Notes: generated by a model from the sequence alone, not told the origin. A stretch of DNA of 12,932 nucleotides from an uncultured Bacteroidales bacterium (GCA_903899865.1 CAIUKZ010000058.1:1-12932), one strand, 5' to 3'. Shown: positions 6,092 through 12,932, numbered from the stretch's first letter. Numbers and translations: made by a program.

Positions 6092-8809
6092 ATGAAGATA
6101 ATATATAGATTATTCGTGCTAATTGTATTCCTGACTGGATTTACAATAATGTCTCAAGCACAACAGGTCAACTCAATGTATTTTATTGAGAATTCACCTA
6201 TGAGACACACCTTAAACCCTGCTTTTCAGCCAATGTGTAGTTTCTATATTGGTGTGCCAGGTGCATCAAATTTTCTTTTTAGTACAGAATTTTCACCATG
6301 GACAGCCAAAGATCTAAGTACAAATACTAAAGCACAATTATATGATAAGCTTCCTTCCATTTCTACATTAGGTTTCAACTACAATCTAACCTTATTGAAT
6401 TTTGGTTTTAGGAAGAAAAATACCTATGCTACTTTTTCTGTATCCAATAAGGGAGAGGCCTATGCTTTTCTTCCTAAAGAATACTTTCTTCTACCATTTT
6501 ATGGTAACGTGAAAGATGGTGTTGATCCTATTGCAGGTCAAAGTGTATTTGATTGGAAAAACTTGGGTGCAAGAGCAAGTGTTTATACTGAAGTGGCAAT
6601 TGGACTTTCAGAAGTACTTAATGAGCAGTGGACTGTCGGAGGGAAATTGAAGTTTTTGTATGGTCATGCATATATGTCAGGACTTACCGACAATTTAAAT
6701 TACACTGCTTCTCCTAACGAATTTCAGTTGAACGGAACAGCTTCAGTGAAATATTCTGGACCAATTTTACCTAACCAAATTAGTTTTCTCAACCCCACAG
6801 CCCCCAACGTCTCGTTGGATAATTTGATTAAGCAATATCAAACCGGTGATTTGGTGGCTCCTACAGGTGTAGGTGGAGGGATTGACCTCGGCGCTACTTT
6901 CAAACCAGTAGAAGAATTGGTGCTTTCTGCTGCGGTGACAGATTTAGGTTTTATTCGTTGGAAAAAGAACAACCAAGTAAATACGTATTCAATTAATAAT
7001 TTTCAGACCGAAGGTGCAGTATGGACTAATGGAAATGGTGCTAAAGATGTACTTGACTCTATTGGAGTAGTATTGAAAAACTCGTATAAATCATCTGAAA
7101 GTACTTCACCTTTCACTACCTACACTACAGCCAAAGTGAATGTTGGCGCAGAGTATTCATTTGCGAATAATATGCTAAGTGTGGGAGTGTTGTCAAGAAC
7201 GATGTTTAGAGAAAGTGTTTACGAGGAGTTGACAGGCTCCTTCAATGTGAAGCCTATCGATTGGTTCAATATGACCGTTAGCTATTCTGCATTCAATGGT
7301 AGATTTAGTAATCTAGGCGCAGCTATTGGGTTACGCACTTGGATACTTCATTGGTTTTTAGCTGCAGATTATATTCCATTACACTATGCGAATGTACACG
7401 ATGGGGCTACTGCTTTTGGTAGATATCCAGGCTATAATACAAATACTGTGAATGCAGCCATTGGTGTCAACTTTGTATTTGGAAATAATAGGGATTCGGA
7501 TAAAGATGGTGTGATAGACAGGAAAGACAAATGTCCGGATACTCCTCTAGAAGTTAAAAAGAGAGTGGATAAGAAGGGTTGTCCACTTGATACTGATGGT
7601 GACGGAGTGCCTGATTATTTGGATTTGTGTGAAAATACACCTGCTGGTGTACAAGTGGATACAGTAGGTTGTCCGTTAGATGGTGATATTGATGGTGTGC
7701 CTGACTACAAAGACAAGTGCCCGAATACACCAGTTGCGTCTCGTACATTGGTTGATACCATTGGATGTTCACTTGATACGGACAAAGATGGCGTGTATGA
7801 TTATTTGGACAATTGTCCTAATACTCCTCTAGGAGTGTTGGTAGATACTATAGGTTGTCCATTAGATACTGACCATGATGGTGTGGCTGATTATTTGGAT
7901 AAATGTCCAGGTACGGTTGCTGAAGCAATTGGCATGGTAGATAGTATTGGTTGTCCTTTGGATACAGACCGTGATGGTGTAGCAGATTATTTGGATAAAT
8001 GTCCAAATACTCCTTCATTAGCTATCGGATTTGTTGATAAACATGGATGTCCTATTGACACAGACAATGATGGTGTGCCAGATTTTATTGATAAATGTCC
8101 TAATACTCCAGTACCAGCTCGTGGCTATATAAATGAATTGGGTTGTCCTATTGATACCGATAAGGATGGTGTGCCAGATTATTTAGATAAATGTCCAAAT
8201 ACAGTTGAAGCTGAGATTCTGTCGGTGGATGCATCAGGATGTACCAAAGACACTGATGGAGACGGTGTAAGCGATTACTTAGATAAATGTCCGAACACTC
8301 CATTGGGAGCAAAAGGCTTTGTTGACGAGAAAGGCTGCCCACTAGATGCCGATGCGGATGGTGTAGCCGACTTCGAAGATAACTGTCCGAAAGTGCCTGG
8401 TGTAGCTTCCAACAAAGGATGTCCAGAAATCAAGAAGGAGGTTAAGAAGTTGTTCCAGAAAGCATTGCAAGGAATACAATTTGAAACTGGTAAGGCAATC
8501 ATTAAGCCAACATCTTATGCTATCCTTGATCAAATTGCTAAGGTGCTGTCAGATAATCCAACCTATTTGGTTGAAGTACGTGGACATACTGATAATGTTG
8601 GTAATTCTGAATCAAATATGCAATTGTCAGACAGACGTGCGGCTGCAGTACACGATTACTTAGTAGGTAAAGGTATTTCTTTGAAACGCCTTACTTCTAA
8701 AGGTTATGGTGATACCAAACCAGTTTCAAGTAATAAGACTGCAAAAGGAAAAGCTCTTAACCGTCGAGTTGAATTTGTAGTGACATTTGAAGAGACTACC
8801 ATGGAATAA
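6092..8809 (+). CDS. DUF5723 barrel – ten TSP3 repeats – OmpA C-terminal domain fusion protein
   Basis: 905 residues in three parts. A signal peptide ends at SQA (residue 23), followed by a DUF5723 domain to about residue 465 that starts QQVNSMYFIENSPMRHTLNPAFQP and includes GVGGGIDLG (from 258) and WFLAADYIP (421-429). Residues 468-779 are ten thrombospondin type 3 repeats, calcium-binding in known relatives. The C-terminus, about 790-905, is an OmpA/MotB-like peptidoglycan-binding domain (IQFETGKAIIKP, GHTDNVG, LSDRRAAAV, NRRVEFVV). Asp834 and Arg849 correspond to the pair that contacts diaminopimelate in OmpA homologues, so wall binding should be intact. I infer an outer-membrane barrel tethered to peptidoglycan by an unusually long stalk. 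It is the last gene of the cluster, 29 nt after the lipoprotein and 20 nt before a terminator. Domain calls are firm; the biological role is not known. Confidence 0.9.
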   Translation: MKIIYRLFVLIVFLTGFTIMSQAQQVNSMYFIENSPMRHTLNPAFQPMCSFYIGVPGASNFLFSTEFSPWTAKDLSTNTKAQLYDKLPSISTLGFNYNLTLLNFGFRKKNTYATFSVSNKGEAYAFLPKEYFLLPFYGNVKDGVDPIAGQSVFDWKNLGARASVYTEVAIGLSEVLNEQWTVGGKLKFLYGHAYMSGLTDNLNYTASPNEFQLNGTASVKYSGPILPNQISFLNPTAPNVSLDNLIKQYQTGDLVAPTGVGGGIDLGATFKPVEELVLSAAVTDLGFIRWKKNNQVNTYSINNFQTEGAVWTNGNGAKDVLDSIGVVLKNSYKSSESTSPFTTYTTAKVNVGAEYSFANNMLSVGVLSRTMFRESVYEELTGSFNVKPIDWFNMTVSYSAFNGRFSNLGAAIGLRTWILHWFLAADYIPLHYANVHDGATAFGRYPGYNTNTVNAAIGVNFVFGNNRDSDKDGVIDRKDKCPDTPLEVKKRVDKKGCPLDTDGDGVPDYLDLCENTPAGVQVDTVGCPLDGDIDGVPDYKDKCPNTPVASRTLVDTIGCSLDTDKDGVYDYLDNCPNTPLGVLVDTIGCPLDTDHDGVADYLDKCPGTVAEAIGMVDSIGCPLDTDRDGVADYLDKCPNTPSLAIGFVDKHGCPIDTDNDGVPDFIDKCPNTPVPARGYINELGCPIDTDKDGVPDYLDKCPNTVEAEILSVDASGCTKDTDGDGVSDYLDKCPNTPLGAKGFVDEKGCPLDADADGVADFEDNCPKVPGVASNKGCPEIKKEVKKLFQKALQGIQFETGKAIIKPTSYAILDQIAKVLSDNPTYLVEVRGHTDNVGNSESNMQLSDRRAAAVHDYLVGKGISLKRLTSKGYGDTKPVSSNKTAKGKALNRRVEFVVTFEETTME
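7493..8428 (+). repeat. Ten tandem TSP3-repeat-encoding units
   Basis: Ten units of about 28-32 codons follow the pattern DTDxDGVxDYxDKCPNTP, then a variable spacer, then GCPL. Each has several Asp residues placed for calcium binding and two cysteines. Neighbouring units share long near-identical DNA (for example GATGGTGTGGCTGATTATTT and close variants), so copy number could change by recombination. The last unit is shorter and more divergent (DADADGVADFEDNCPKVPG). Confidence 0.9.
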
Positions 8810-8829
8810 TTCGAGGTATTATCATGAAT

Positions 8830-8861
8830 AAAAAGGGAGTTGTTTTGCAACTCCCTTTTTT
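8830..8861 (+). terminator. Rho-independent terminator of the envelope cluster
   Basis: A perfect 8-bp stem, GGGAGTTG at 8835-8842 with CAACTCCC at 8848-8855, has a 5-nt loop, is preceded by A5 and followed by T6. It begins 20 nt after the stop of the OmpA fusion gene. The A and T flanks would also allow function on the opposite strand. Confidence 0.9.
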
Positions 8862-8882
8862 ATTTTCAAAAACATTCAATAT

Positions 8883-8917
8883 TTTGATGGTGTTTTGAAA
8901 GTGTTTTAATAATTTTG
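8883..8917 (+). promoter_or_regulatory. Candidate promoter of the yebC-family gene
   Basis: TAATTTTG at 8910-8917 matches the TAnnTTTG -7 box, and TTTG at 8883-8886 lies 23 nt upstream, at the long end of the accepted -33 spacing. The predicted leader is about 50 nt and contains a small CTCC-TATT-GGAG hairpin. Confidence 0.55.
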
Positions 8918-8971
8918 CGCTCCTATTGGAGTTTTACATCATATTTTCAATAATAAAAAAGTATAAAGTAT

Positions 8972-9685
8972 ATGGGAAGAGCGTTTGAATATCGCAAAGC
9001 AACCAAGATGAAACGATGGGGCAACATGGCTCGTGTATTTACTAAGCTTGGGAAACAAATTACAATTGCCGTTCGTGAGGGCGGTTCGGAGCCAGACACC
9101 AATCCGCGTTTACGTGTTTTGATACAGCAATCGAAGAAGGAAAACATGCCCAAAGACAATGTAGAGCGTGCTATTAAAAAAGCGATGGCAAAAGACGAGG
9201 CTGATTACAAAGAAATAGTGTATGAGGGCTATGGACCAAATGGAATTGCGATTGTAATAGAAACAGCCACCGACAATCCAACACGTACAGTGGCTAATGT
9301 TCGAAGCTATTTGACACGTCATGGCGGATCATTAGGCACGTCGGGTTGTTTGCAGTTTTTGTTTGATCATAAGTGTGTTTTTAAAATTGCTCCCAAAGAT
9401 GGTGTTTCATTAGAGGATTTAGAATTGGAGTTAATTGATTTTGGGGTGGATGAATTGGTGGAAGATGACGATTCAATAGTGCTGTATGGTGAGTTTCAGT
9501 CTTATTCTTCTATTCAGAGGTATTTGGAGGAAAATGGATTCGAAATTTTCAGTGCCGAGTTTGAAAGAATTCCGAATGATTTCAAGGAACTGACTGAAGA
9601 ACAAAAAGCGCAAGTAAACAAACTTTTAGATAAGATAGAAGAAGACGACGATGTTCAAAACGTATTTCACAACATGGCAGAATAA
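8972..9685 (+). CDS. yebC: YebC/PmpR/TACO1-family protein
   Basis: 237 residues, close to the family norm of about 240-250. Diagnostic segments are FTKLGKQITIAVREGG, PRLRVLIQQSKKENMPKDNVERAIKKA (about residues 45-71), YEGYGPNGIAIVIETATDNPTRT and VRSYLTRHGGSLGTSG. The N-terminus MGRAFEYRKATKMKRWGNMAR is the Bacteroidetes variant of the canonical MAGHSKWANIKHRK opening. The family was first described as DNA-binding regulators; recent work on bacterial YebC and mitochondrial TACO1 points to ribosome-associated factors that ease translation of proline-rich stretches. Which role applies here cannot be decided from sequence. It is monocistronic, with its own candidate promoter and terminator, and convergent with panB. 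Confidence 0.92.
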   Translation: MGRAFEYRKATKMKRWGNMARVFTKLGKQITIAVREGGSEPDTNPRLRVLIQQSKKENMPKDNVERAIKKAMAKDEADYKEIVYEGYGPNGIAIVIETATDNPTRTVANVRSYLTRHGGSLGTSGCLQFLFDHKCVFKIAPKDGVSLEDLELELIDFGVDELVEDDDSIVLYGEFQSYSSIQRYLEENGFEIFSAEFERIPNDFKELTEEQKAQVNKLLDKIEEDDDVQNVFHNMAE

Positions 9686-9704
9686 TCACTTGCTAGCCTA
9701 TACT

Positions 9705-9747
9705 ACACGAATCGCCATAAATTGATTTTTTTGGCGATTCGTGTTTT
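9705..9747 (+). terminator. Terminator between convergent yebC and panB genes
   Basis: A perfect 13-bp inverted repeat, ACACGAATCGCCA at 9705-9717 with TGGCGATTCGTGT at 9732-9744, has a 14-nt AT-rich loop. On the plus strand it runs into T4, so it most likely ends yebC. The minus-strand exit has no T tract, so termination of panB there would be weaker. Confidence 0.82.
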
Positions 9748-9767
9748 ATCAGTGTAATGGGTGTAGT

Positions 9768-10586
9768 CTAATACTGTTCTTTGTCGTTAGGAAAATTGCC
9801 AGTTTTTACATCCGACACATAATGACTAATAGCATCGTTCATAATTTCTTGAAGGTTGGCGTAGCGTCGAAGGAATCTTGGTGAAAAATCCTGGGTAAGT
9901 CCTAGCATATCATGAATTACCAGCACTTGACCGTCTACATCTCCTCCAGCACCAATGCCAATGACGGGGATAGTCAATTCAGAAGCAACTTGTTTCGCCA
10001 ATTTTGCAGGTATTTTTTCAAGCACTATGGCAAAACAACCTGCTTCTTCGAGCAGATGTGCATCTTTTACCAATTTGTCTGCTTCACTTTGTTCTTGAGC
10101 ACGCACCGAATAGGATCCAAATTTGTTGATAGACTGTGGCATAAGTCCTAGATGACCCATCACTGGAATACCAGCACTCAAAATTCTTTTTACAGACTCA
10201 AGCACTTCTTCGCCACCTTCCACTTTTAAGCAGTCGCCATGTGTTTCTTTCATGATTCGAATAGCAGATGCAAGCGCCTCTCTTGAATTGCCCTGATAGG
10301 TTCCAAATGGCATATCTACAACTACCATTGCTCGTTTTGCACCCCGAACTACCGATTTAGCTAGAAAAATCATTTGATCCAAAGTAATGGGTAAGGTGGT
10401 GACATTTCCACACATCACGTTCGACGCTGAATCACCCACCAGGATAATATCCACTCCTGCATTATCCACAATAGTTCCCATGGTAAAATCATAAGCAGTT
10501 AGCATGCTTATCTTTTCACCCCTTCGTTTCATCTCTAGAAGTCTTTGAGTTGTAACCTTTCTTAAATTCTCACCATGTATAGACAT
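9768..10586 (-). CDS. panB: 3-methyl-2-oxobutanoate hydroxymethyltransferase (PanB)
   Basis: PanB transfers a hydroxymethyl group from methylene-tetrahydrofolate to 2-oxoisovalerate to make ketopantoate, the first committed step towards pantothenate and coenzyme A. Numbering is from the GTG at 10592, two codons upstream of the start used here. Mg2+ ligands Asp54 (LVGDSA) and Asp93 (VVVDMPFG) match E. coli Asp45 and Asp84. Glu125 (KVEGGE) matches the third ligand, and Glu192 (VLEKIP) matches the catalytic Glu181. HLGLMPQS and PVIGIGAGGDVDGQVLV are also family signatures. I chose the ATG at 10586 (272 residues, MSIHGENLRKVTT) over the GTG because it is the stronger codon, has a GGTGGG purine stretch just upstream, and fits the normal N-terminal length. 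All key residues are present, so the enzyme should be active. No other pan gene is adjacent. Confidence 0.95.
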   Translation of the reverse strand: MSIHGENLRKVTTQRLLEMKRRGEKISMLTAYDFTMGTIVDNAGVDIILVGDSASNVMCGNVTTLPITLDQMIFLAKSVVRGAKRAMVVVDMPFGTYQGNSREALASAIRIMKETHGDCLKVEGGEEVLESVKRILSAGIPVMGHLGLMPQSINKFGSYSVRAQEQSEADKLVKDAHLLEEAGCFAIVLEKIPAKLAKQVASELTIPVIGIGAGGDVDGQVLVIHDMLGLTQDFSPRFLRRYANLQEIMNDAISHYVSDVKTGNFPNDKEQY

Positions 10587-10611
10587 ACCCACCTTGATTT
10601 ATAATGAAATG

Positions 10612-10645
10612 CAAAGATAAAGATTATATTTTTTCTGCTGAGCAA
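10612..10645 (-). promoter_or_regulatory. Candidate promoter of panB
   Basis: On the minus strand, TATCTTTG (10619-10612) matches TAnnTTTG, and a TTG at 10645-10643 lies 23 nt upstream as a -33 element. The predicted leader is about 20 nt, ending in AAGGTGGGT before the ATG. Confidence 0.55.
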
Positions 10646-10684
10646 TTTTTTATTTTATTTGTCGTTATGTGATAGGTCTGTTTT

Positions 10685-10703
10685 GATTGTTTTCAATACA
10701 ATC
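10685..10703. repeat. Inverted repeat GATTGT-N7-ACAATC
   Basis: GATTGT at 10685-10690 and ACAATC at 10698-10703 form an operator-like dyad. It is centred about 75 bp upstream of the candidate -7 box at 10765 and directly precedes the 11-bp tandem repeat. Confidence 0.45.
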
Positions 10704-10710
10704 GTTTGGA

Positions 10711-10741
10711 GAATATTGACCGAATATTGACTGAATTTCGG
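10711..10741. repeat. 11-bp tandem direct repeat
   Basis: GAATATTGACC at 10711-10721 is followed at once by GAATATTGACT at 10722-10732 and then the partial copy GAATTTCGG. The 11-bp period is about one helical turn, as for a regulator that binds the same face repeatedly. Confidence 0.55.
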
Positions 10742-10764
10742 ATTAATTATCCATTTTTTTGAGC

Positions 10765-10772
10765 TATATTTG
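10765..10772 (+). promoter_or_regulatory. Candidate -7 box of the polysaccharide gene
   Basis: TATATTTG fits TAnnTTTG. No clear TTG lies 17-23 nt upstream, which would suit a promoter that relies on an activator bound at the 10685-10741 repeats. Predicted transcription starts near 10779, leaving a leader of about 240 nt. Confidence 0.45.
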
Positions 10773-10896
10773 CATTCTTATTTCAGTTGCAACTTGTATG
10801 GCATTATTATTCTATTTACTATAGATATTATATTAATTTTTAGACTTTTTTTATAGTTTATCAGGATACTACAAATATTGATTTCGATTTGTTTGA

Positions 10897-10934
10897 GCAA
10901 CTCTTAGTTTTCTGGATGTCCTAATCAGAGTTGC
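10897..10934 (+). promoter_or_regulatory. Leader stem-loop, possible attenuator
   Basis: GCAACTCT at 10897-10904 pairs perfectly with AGAGTTGC at 10927-10934 around a 22-nt loop, and an inner TAG/CTA can extend the stem past a bulge. A T-rich stretch (TCTTTTGTTGTTG) begins a few bases after it, so it could be a weak intrinsic terminator in the leader of the dehydratase gene. Confidence 0.4.
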
Positions 10935-11017
10935 AGATCTTTTGTTGTTGAATTTTCGACTGAAATAATATGGGTCAATTGTATGATTGATCTATTTTTT
11001 ATTTATACTTTTTTATT

Positions 11018-12932
11018 ATGAAGGGAAATTTAAATTTTTTAGGCACTACTGATATTTTTTCTCACATCACCAGTCTTAGTTATATTCCTCGTTGGGTAGT
11101 GCTGTTAGTTGATTTATGCATTTGTTTGTTAGCATACGTCGCATCCTATTATTTGTCTCTTCACTTGTTTTATTTAACTATTGATTCTCGCTTCTTGACT
11201 TGTTTGGAGCGTTTGGCGATAGTATTGGTTACTCAGACTACTTTTTTTTGGTTGTTTCATACCTACTCTGGCGTGTTGCGCTATTCCAGTTATGTGGATG
11301 CTATTAAACTGTTGATAGCTGTATCCTTGACTGTTATGTTTTTATCAGCAATGAACTTGGTTGGAGGGTTGATGCTTGGAGTCACACTGTTTTTCTATTC
11401 TGCATTGTTGATTTATGGAATTCTTTCATTTTTGTTGTTGTTTATTCTTCGTTTGTTTGTCAAGACTATTTTTGATTTTTTTGCACAAGATCTTGGACAA
11501 ACTACCCCTGTAATGATATATGGAACTCAATCTGCTGCAATTGGGATTGCAAAAATGATTCGATCCAGTCAGGAACATAAATATAAATTAGTTGGGTTTA
11601 TTGATGACGATAAAAACTCTACGCAACGCATGATAATGGGACTGAAAGTCTATTTTTTGGATGAACAAACCATTCAAAATGTGATTGTTCATAAAGCAAA
11701 AGCTATCATTGTCACTCCACTAAAAATGAATTCAATCAATCCAAAAGTAGATTTGGATGTGTTTTTGAATAATAATTTGGCTATTTTGACATCCCCTCCA
11801 ATGAGTATTTGGAAAGACGATATGCCAAGTTTAAAACAAATTAAATCGATTCAAATTGAAGACTTATTGGAACGTCCTCAGATTGATATTTCTACAGAAA
11901 ATATAGCCGCTCAGTTGAAGTCCACAGTTATATTGGTAACTGGTGCTGCAGGATCAATAGGTAGTGAGATAGTGAGACAGGTTGTGAAGTTTGGTCCTAA
12001 ATTGATTATTCTTCTAGATCAAGCTGAGTCGCCGATGCATGTGTTGCAGTTGGAATTGGAGGAAAAGTATCCAAAGCAAAACTTTACTGCTTTTATTGGT
12101 GATGTAAGAAATAAGGAACGAATGGAGTTTATGATAGAAATGTTTCGTCCGGATTACATCTATCATGCTGCAGCCTATAAGCACGTTCCTATGATGGAAG
12201 ATAATCCTGTGGAAAGTATTCAAGTGAATGTGAAGGGTACAAAAATAATGGCAGATTTGGCTTTAAAGTATGAAGTGAAACGATTTGTGATGATTTCAAC
12301 CGACAAAGCTGTGAATCCTACTAATGTAATGGGAGCCTCAAAGCGTATTGCCGAGATTTATGTTCAGTCATTGTTTAATAAGATTACACAAAGTAGTGGA
12401 AATAAGACCAAATTCATTACTACTAGATTTGGTAACGTGTTGGGATCCAATGGTTCAGTAATTCCACATTTCAAAGGTCAAATTGAAAAAGGAGGTCCAG
12501 TAACTGTTACTCACCCTGATATTATTCGCTATTTTATGACCATACCAGAGGCTTGTATGTTAGTTCTAGAAGCTGGTGCAATGGGTGAGGGTGGTGAAAT
12601 TTTTATATTTGACATGGGTAGTCCAGTGAAAATTGTTGATTTAGCAAAAAAGATGATTCGATTAGCGGGTTATGTGCCTGAAGTGGATATTAAAATTGAA
12701 TTTACAGGATTGCGTCCTGGAGAAAAGCTTTTCGAAGAATTGCTGAACCAAAAGGAGGTAACTCAACCTACTTATCATTCGAAAATTATGATTGCCACTG
12801 TCCAACAATATGATTATGAGATAGTAAGTGATCAGATAGAAGAGCTGATTAATTACAGTGCTATGTGCAAGAACTATCTGACAGTATCTCAAATGAAAAA
12901 AATAGTACCTGAATTTCTAAGTAAAAACTCTC
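11018..12932 (+). CDS. FlaA1/PglF/WbpM-type membrane nucleotide-sugar 4,6-dehydratase, C-terminus cut by window edge
   Basis: The frame is open from ATG 11018 to the window end (638 codons), near the family's full length, so only the last few residues should be missing. Four transmembrane helices are predicted at about residues 27-51, 65-83, 96-118 and 122-144. A first nucleotide-binding-like domain starts near Gly169 (MIYGTQSAAIGIA). The catalytic extended-SDR domain starts with the NAD(P) loop VTGAAGSIGSE (Gly309, Gly312, Gly315). The STDKAVNPTNVMGASKR block holds Thr428, Asp429 and Lys430, with Met438 where classical SDRs have the YxxxK tyrosine; this substitution is normal for the subfamily. 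RFGNVLGSNGSVIPHF and GLRPGEKLFEELL are further signatures. Relatives convert UDP-GlcNAc to its 4-keto-6-deoxy sugar, feeding capsule, O-antigen or protein glycan synthesis. The substrate is not proven. Its long regulated-looking leader suggests it is first in such a locus. Confidence 0.92.
   Translation, partial: MKGNLNFLGTTDIFSHITSLSYIPRWVVLLVDLCICLLAYVASYYLSLHLFYLTIDSRFLTCLERLAIVLVTQTTFFWLFHTYSGVLRYSSYVDAIKLLIAVSLTVMFLSAMNLVGGLMLGVTLFFYSALLIYGILSFLLLFILRLFVKTIFDFFAQDLGQTTPVMIYGTQSAAIGIAKMIRSSQEHKYKLVGFIDDDKNSTQRMIMGLKVYFLDEQTIQNVIVHKAKAIIVTPLKMNSINPKVDLDVFLNNNLAILTSPPMSIWKDDMPSLKQIKSIQIEDLLERPQIDISTENIAAQLKSTVILVTGAAGSIGSEIVRQVVKFGPKLIILLDQAESPMHVLQLELEEKYPKQNFTAFIGDVRNKERMEFMIEMFRPDYIYHAAAYKHVPMMEDNPVESIQVNVKGTKIMADLALKYEVKRFVMISTDKAVNPTNVMGASKRIAEIYVQSLFNKITQSSGNKTKFITTRFGNVLGSNGSVIPHFKGQIEKGGPVTVTHPDIIRYFMTIPEACMLVLEAGAMGEGGEIFIFDMGSPVKIVDLAKKMIRLAGYVPEVDIKIEFTGLRPGEKLFEELLNQKEVTQPTYHSKIMIATVQQYDYEIVSDQIEELINYSAMCKNYLTVSQMKKIVPEFLSKNS

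Larger units (their letters stand above)
10620..11017 (+). other. Long AT-rich intergenic region with promoter and structured leader of the dehydratase gene
   Basis: About 400 nt hold no credible coding frame; the longest ATG-started frames I see are only a few codons. From left to right it contains the panB -33 element, an inverted repeat (10685-10703), an 11-bp tandem repeat (10711-10741), a -7 box (10765-10772), a 10-bp palindrome (10785-10794), a T-rich stretch (about 10820-10860), a stem-loop (10897-10934) and a T-rich segment up to the ATG at 11018. No Shine-Dalgarno site precedes that ATG. Confidence 0.6.

Noticed and set aside
7493..8428. Regular DNA periodicity of about 90 nt that could suggest a CRISPR or satellite array
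   Set aside because: The period is whole codons of one long open frame and encodes TSP3 repeats; unit spacers are coding and homologous to each other.
7554..8533. Several minus-strand open frames across the TSP3 and OmpA region
   Set aside because: They are complement shadows of the repetitive coding sequence, have low-complexity composition, and show no start signals or family resemblance.
9912..10151. Plus-strand open frame of 79 codons inside panB
   Set aside because: It lies wholly antisense to a well-conserved PanB coding sequence, and its translation looks like no known family.
10587..10592. GTG start for PanB two codons upstream
   Set aside because: ATG at 10586 is the stronger codon, has purine-rich sequence at a suitable distance, and matches the usual N-terminal length; the GTG is not excluded.
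10620..11017. Capsule-locus signature elements (ops/JUMPstart site, UpxY-like gene)
   Set aside because: No GGCGGTAGC-like ops sequence and no NusG-like frame were found in the gap before the dehydratase.
12299..12343. Loss of the SDR catalytic tyrosine (Met438 in MxxxK) as evidence of an inactive enzyme
   Set aside because: The Met substitution is characteristic of the PglF/FlaA1/WbpM dehydratase subfamily, which is active with it.
12014..12892. Two minus-strand open frames (12014-12223 and 12662-12892)
   Set aside because: Both lie antisense to the conserved SDR domain of the dehydratase and carry no promoter-like sequence or recognisable domain.

Overview
The window looks like chromosomal DNA from a low-GC member of the Bacteroidota, most likely Bacteroidales. 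The evidence is AT-rich DNA with A-rich leaders instead of Shine-Dalgarno sites, several TAnnTTTG-type -7 promoter boxes, DUF5723 barrel proteins, an OmpA protein with thrombospondin type 3 (TSP3) repeats, a secreted M49 dipeptidyl peptidase III homologue, and a Bacteroidetes-type YebC. No tRNA, rRNA, CRISPR array, insertion sequence or phage gene was seen.

Layout. (1) 1-852, minus strand: the first 284 codons of an exported M49 peptidase, whose catalytic half lies outside the window. (2) 960-2375, plus strand: a stand-alone RecD-like SF1 helicase, divergent from the peptidase and apparently transcribed from almost exactly its start codon. (3) 2533-8809, plus strand: a three-gene envelope cluster with gaps of 32 and 29 nt, closed by a strong terminator at 8830-8861. 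It encodes a DUF5723 barrel-like protein, a 622-residue lipoprotein of unknown function, and a second DUF5723 protein extended by ten TSP3 repeats and a peptidoglycan-binding OmpA domain. (4) 8972-9685: a YebC/TACO1-family protein with its own terminator. (5) 9768-10586, minus strand: PanB of pantothenate synthesis, convergent with yebC. (6) 10620-11017: a long AT-rich non-coding region holding direct and inverted repeats, a candidate promoter and a structured leader. (7) 11018 to the window end: a FlaA1/PglF/WbpM-type membrane nucleotide-sugar 4,6-dehydratase, probably the first gene of a surface polysaccharide or glycosylation locus continuing to the right.

The strongest candidate for an undescribed system is the cluster at 2533-8809. 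Two paralogous outer-membrane proteins flank a lipoprotein, and only one paralogue carries a calcium-binding-type stalk and a cell-wall anchor. I infer one envelope-spanning assembly, but its function cannot be read from the sequence. The second most interesting region is the leader of the polysaccharide gene, which has tandem 11-bp repeats, a 10-bp palindrome and a stem-loop able to form alternative pairings. The remaining genes are ordinary housekeeping or metabolic functions.
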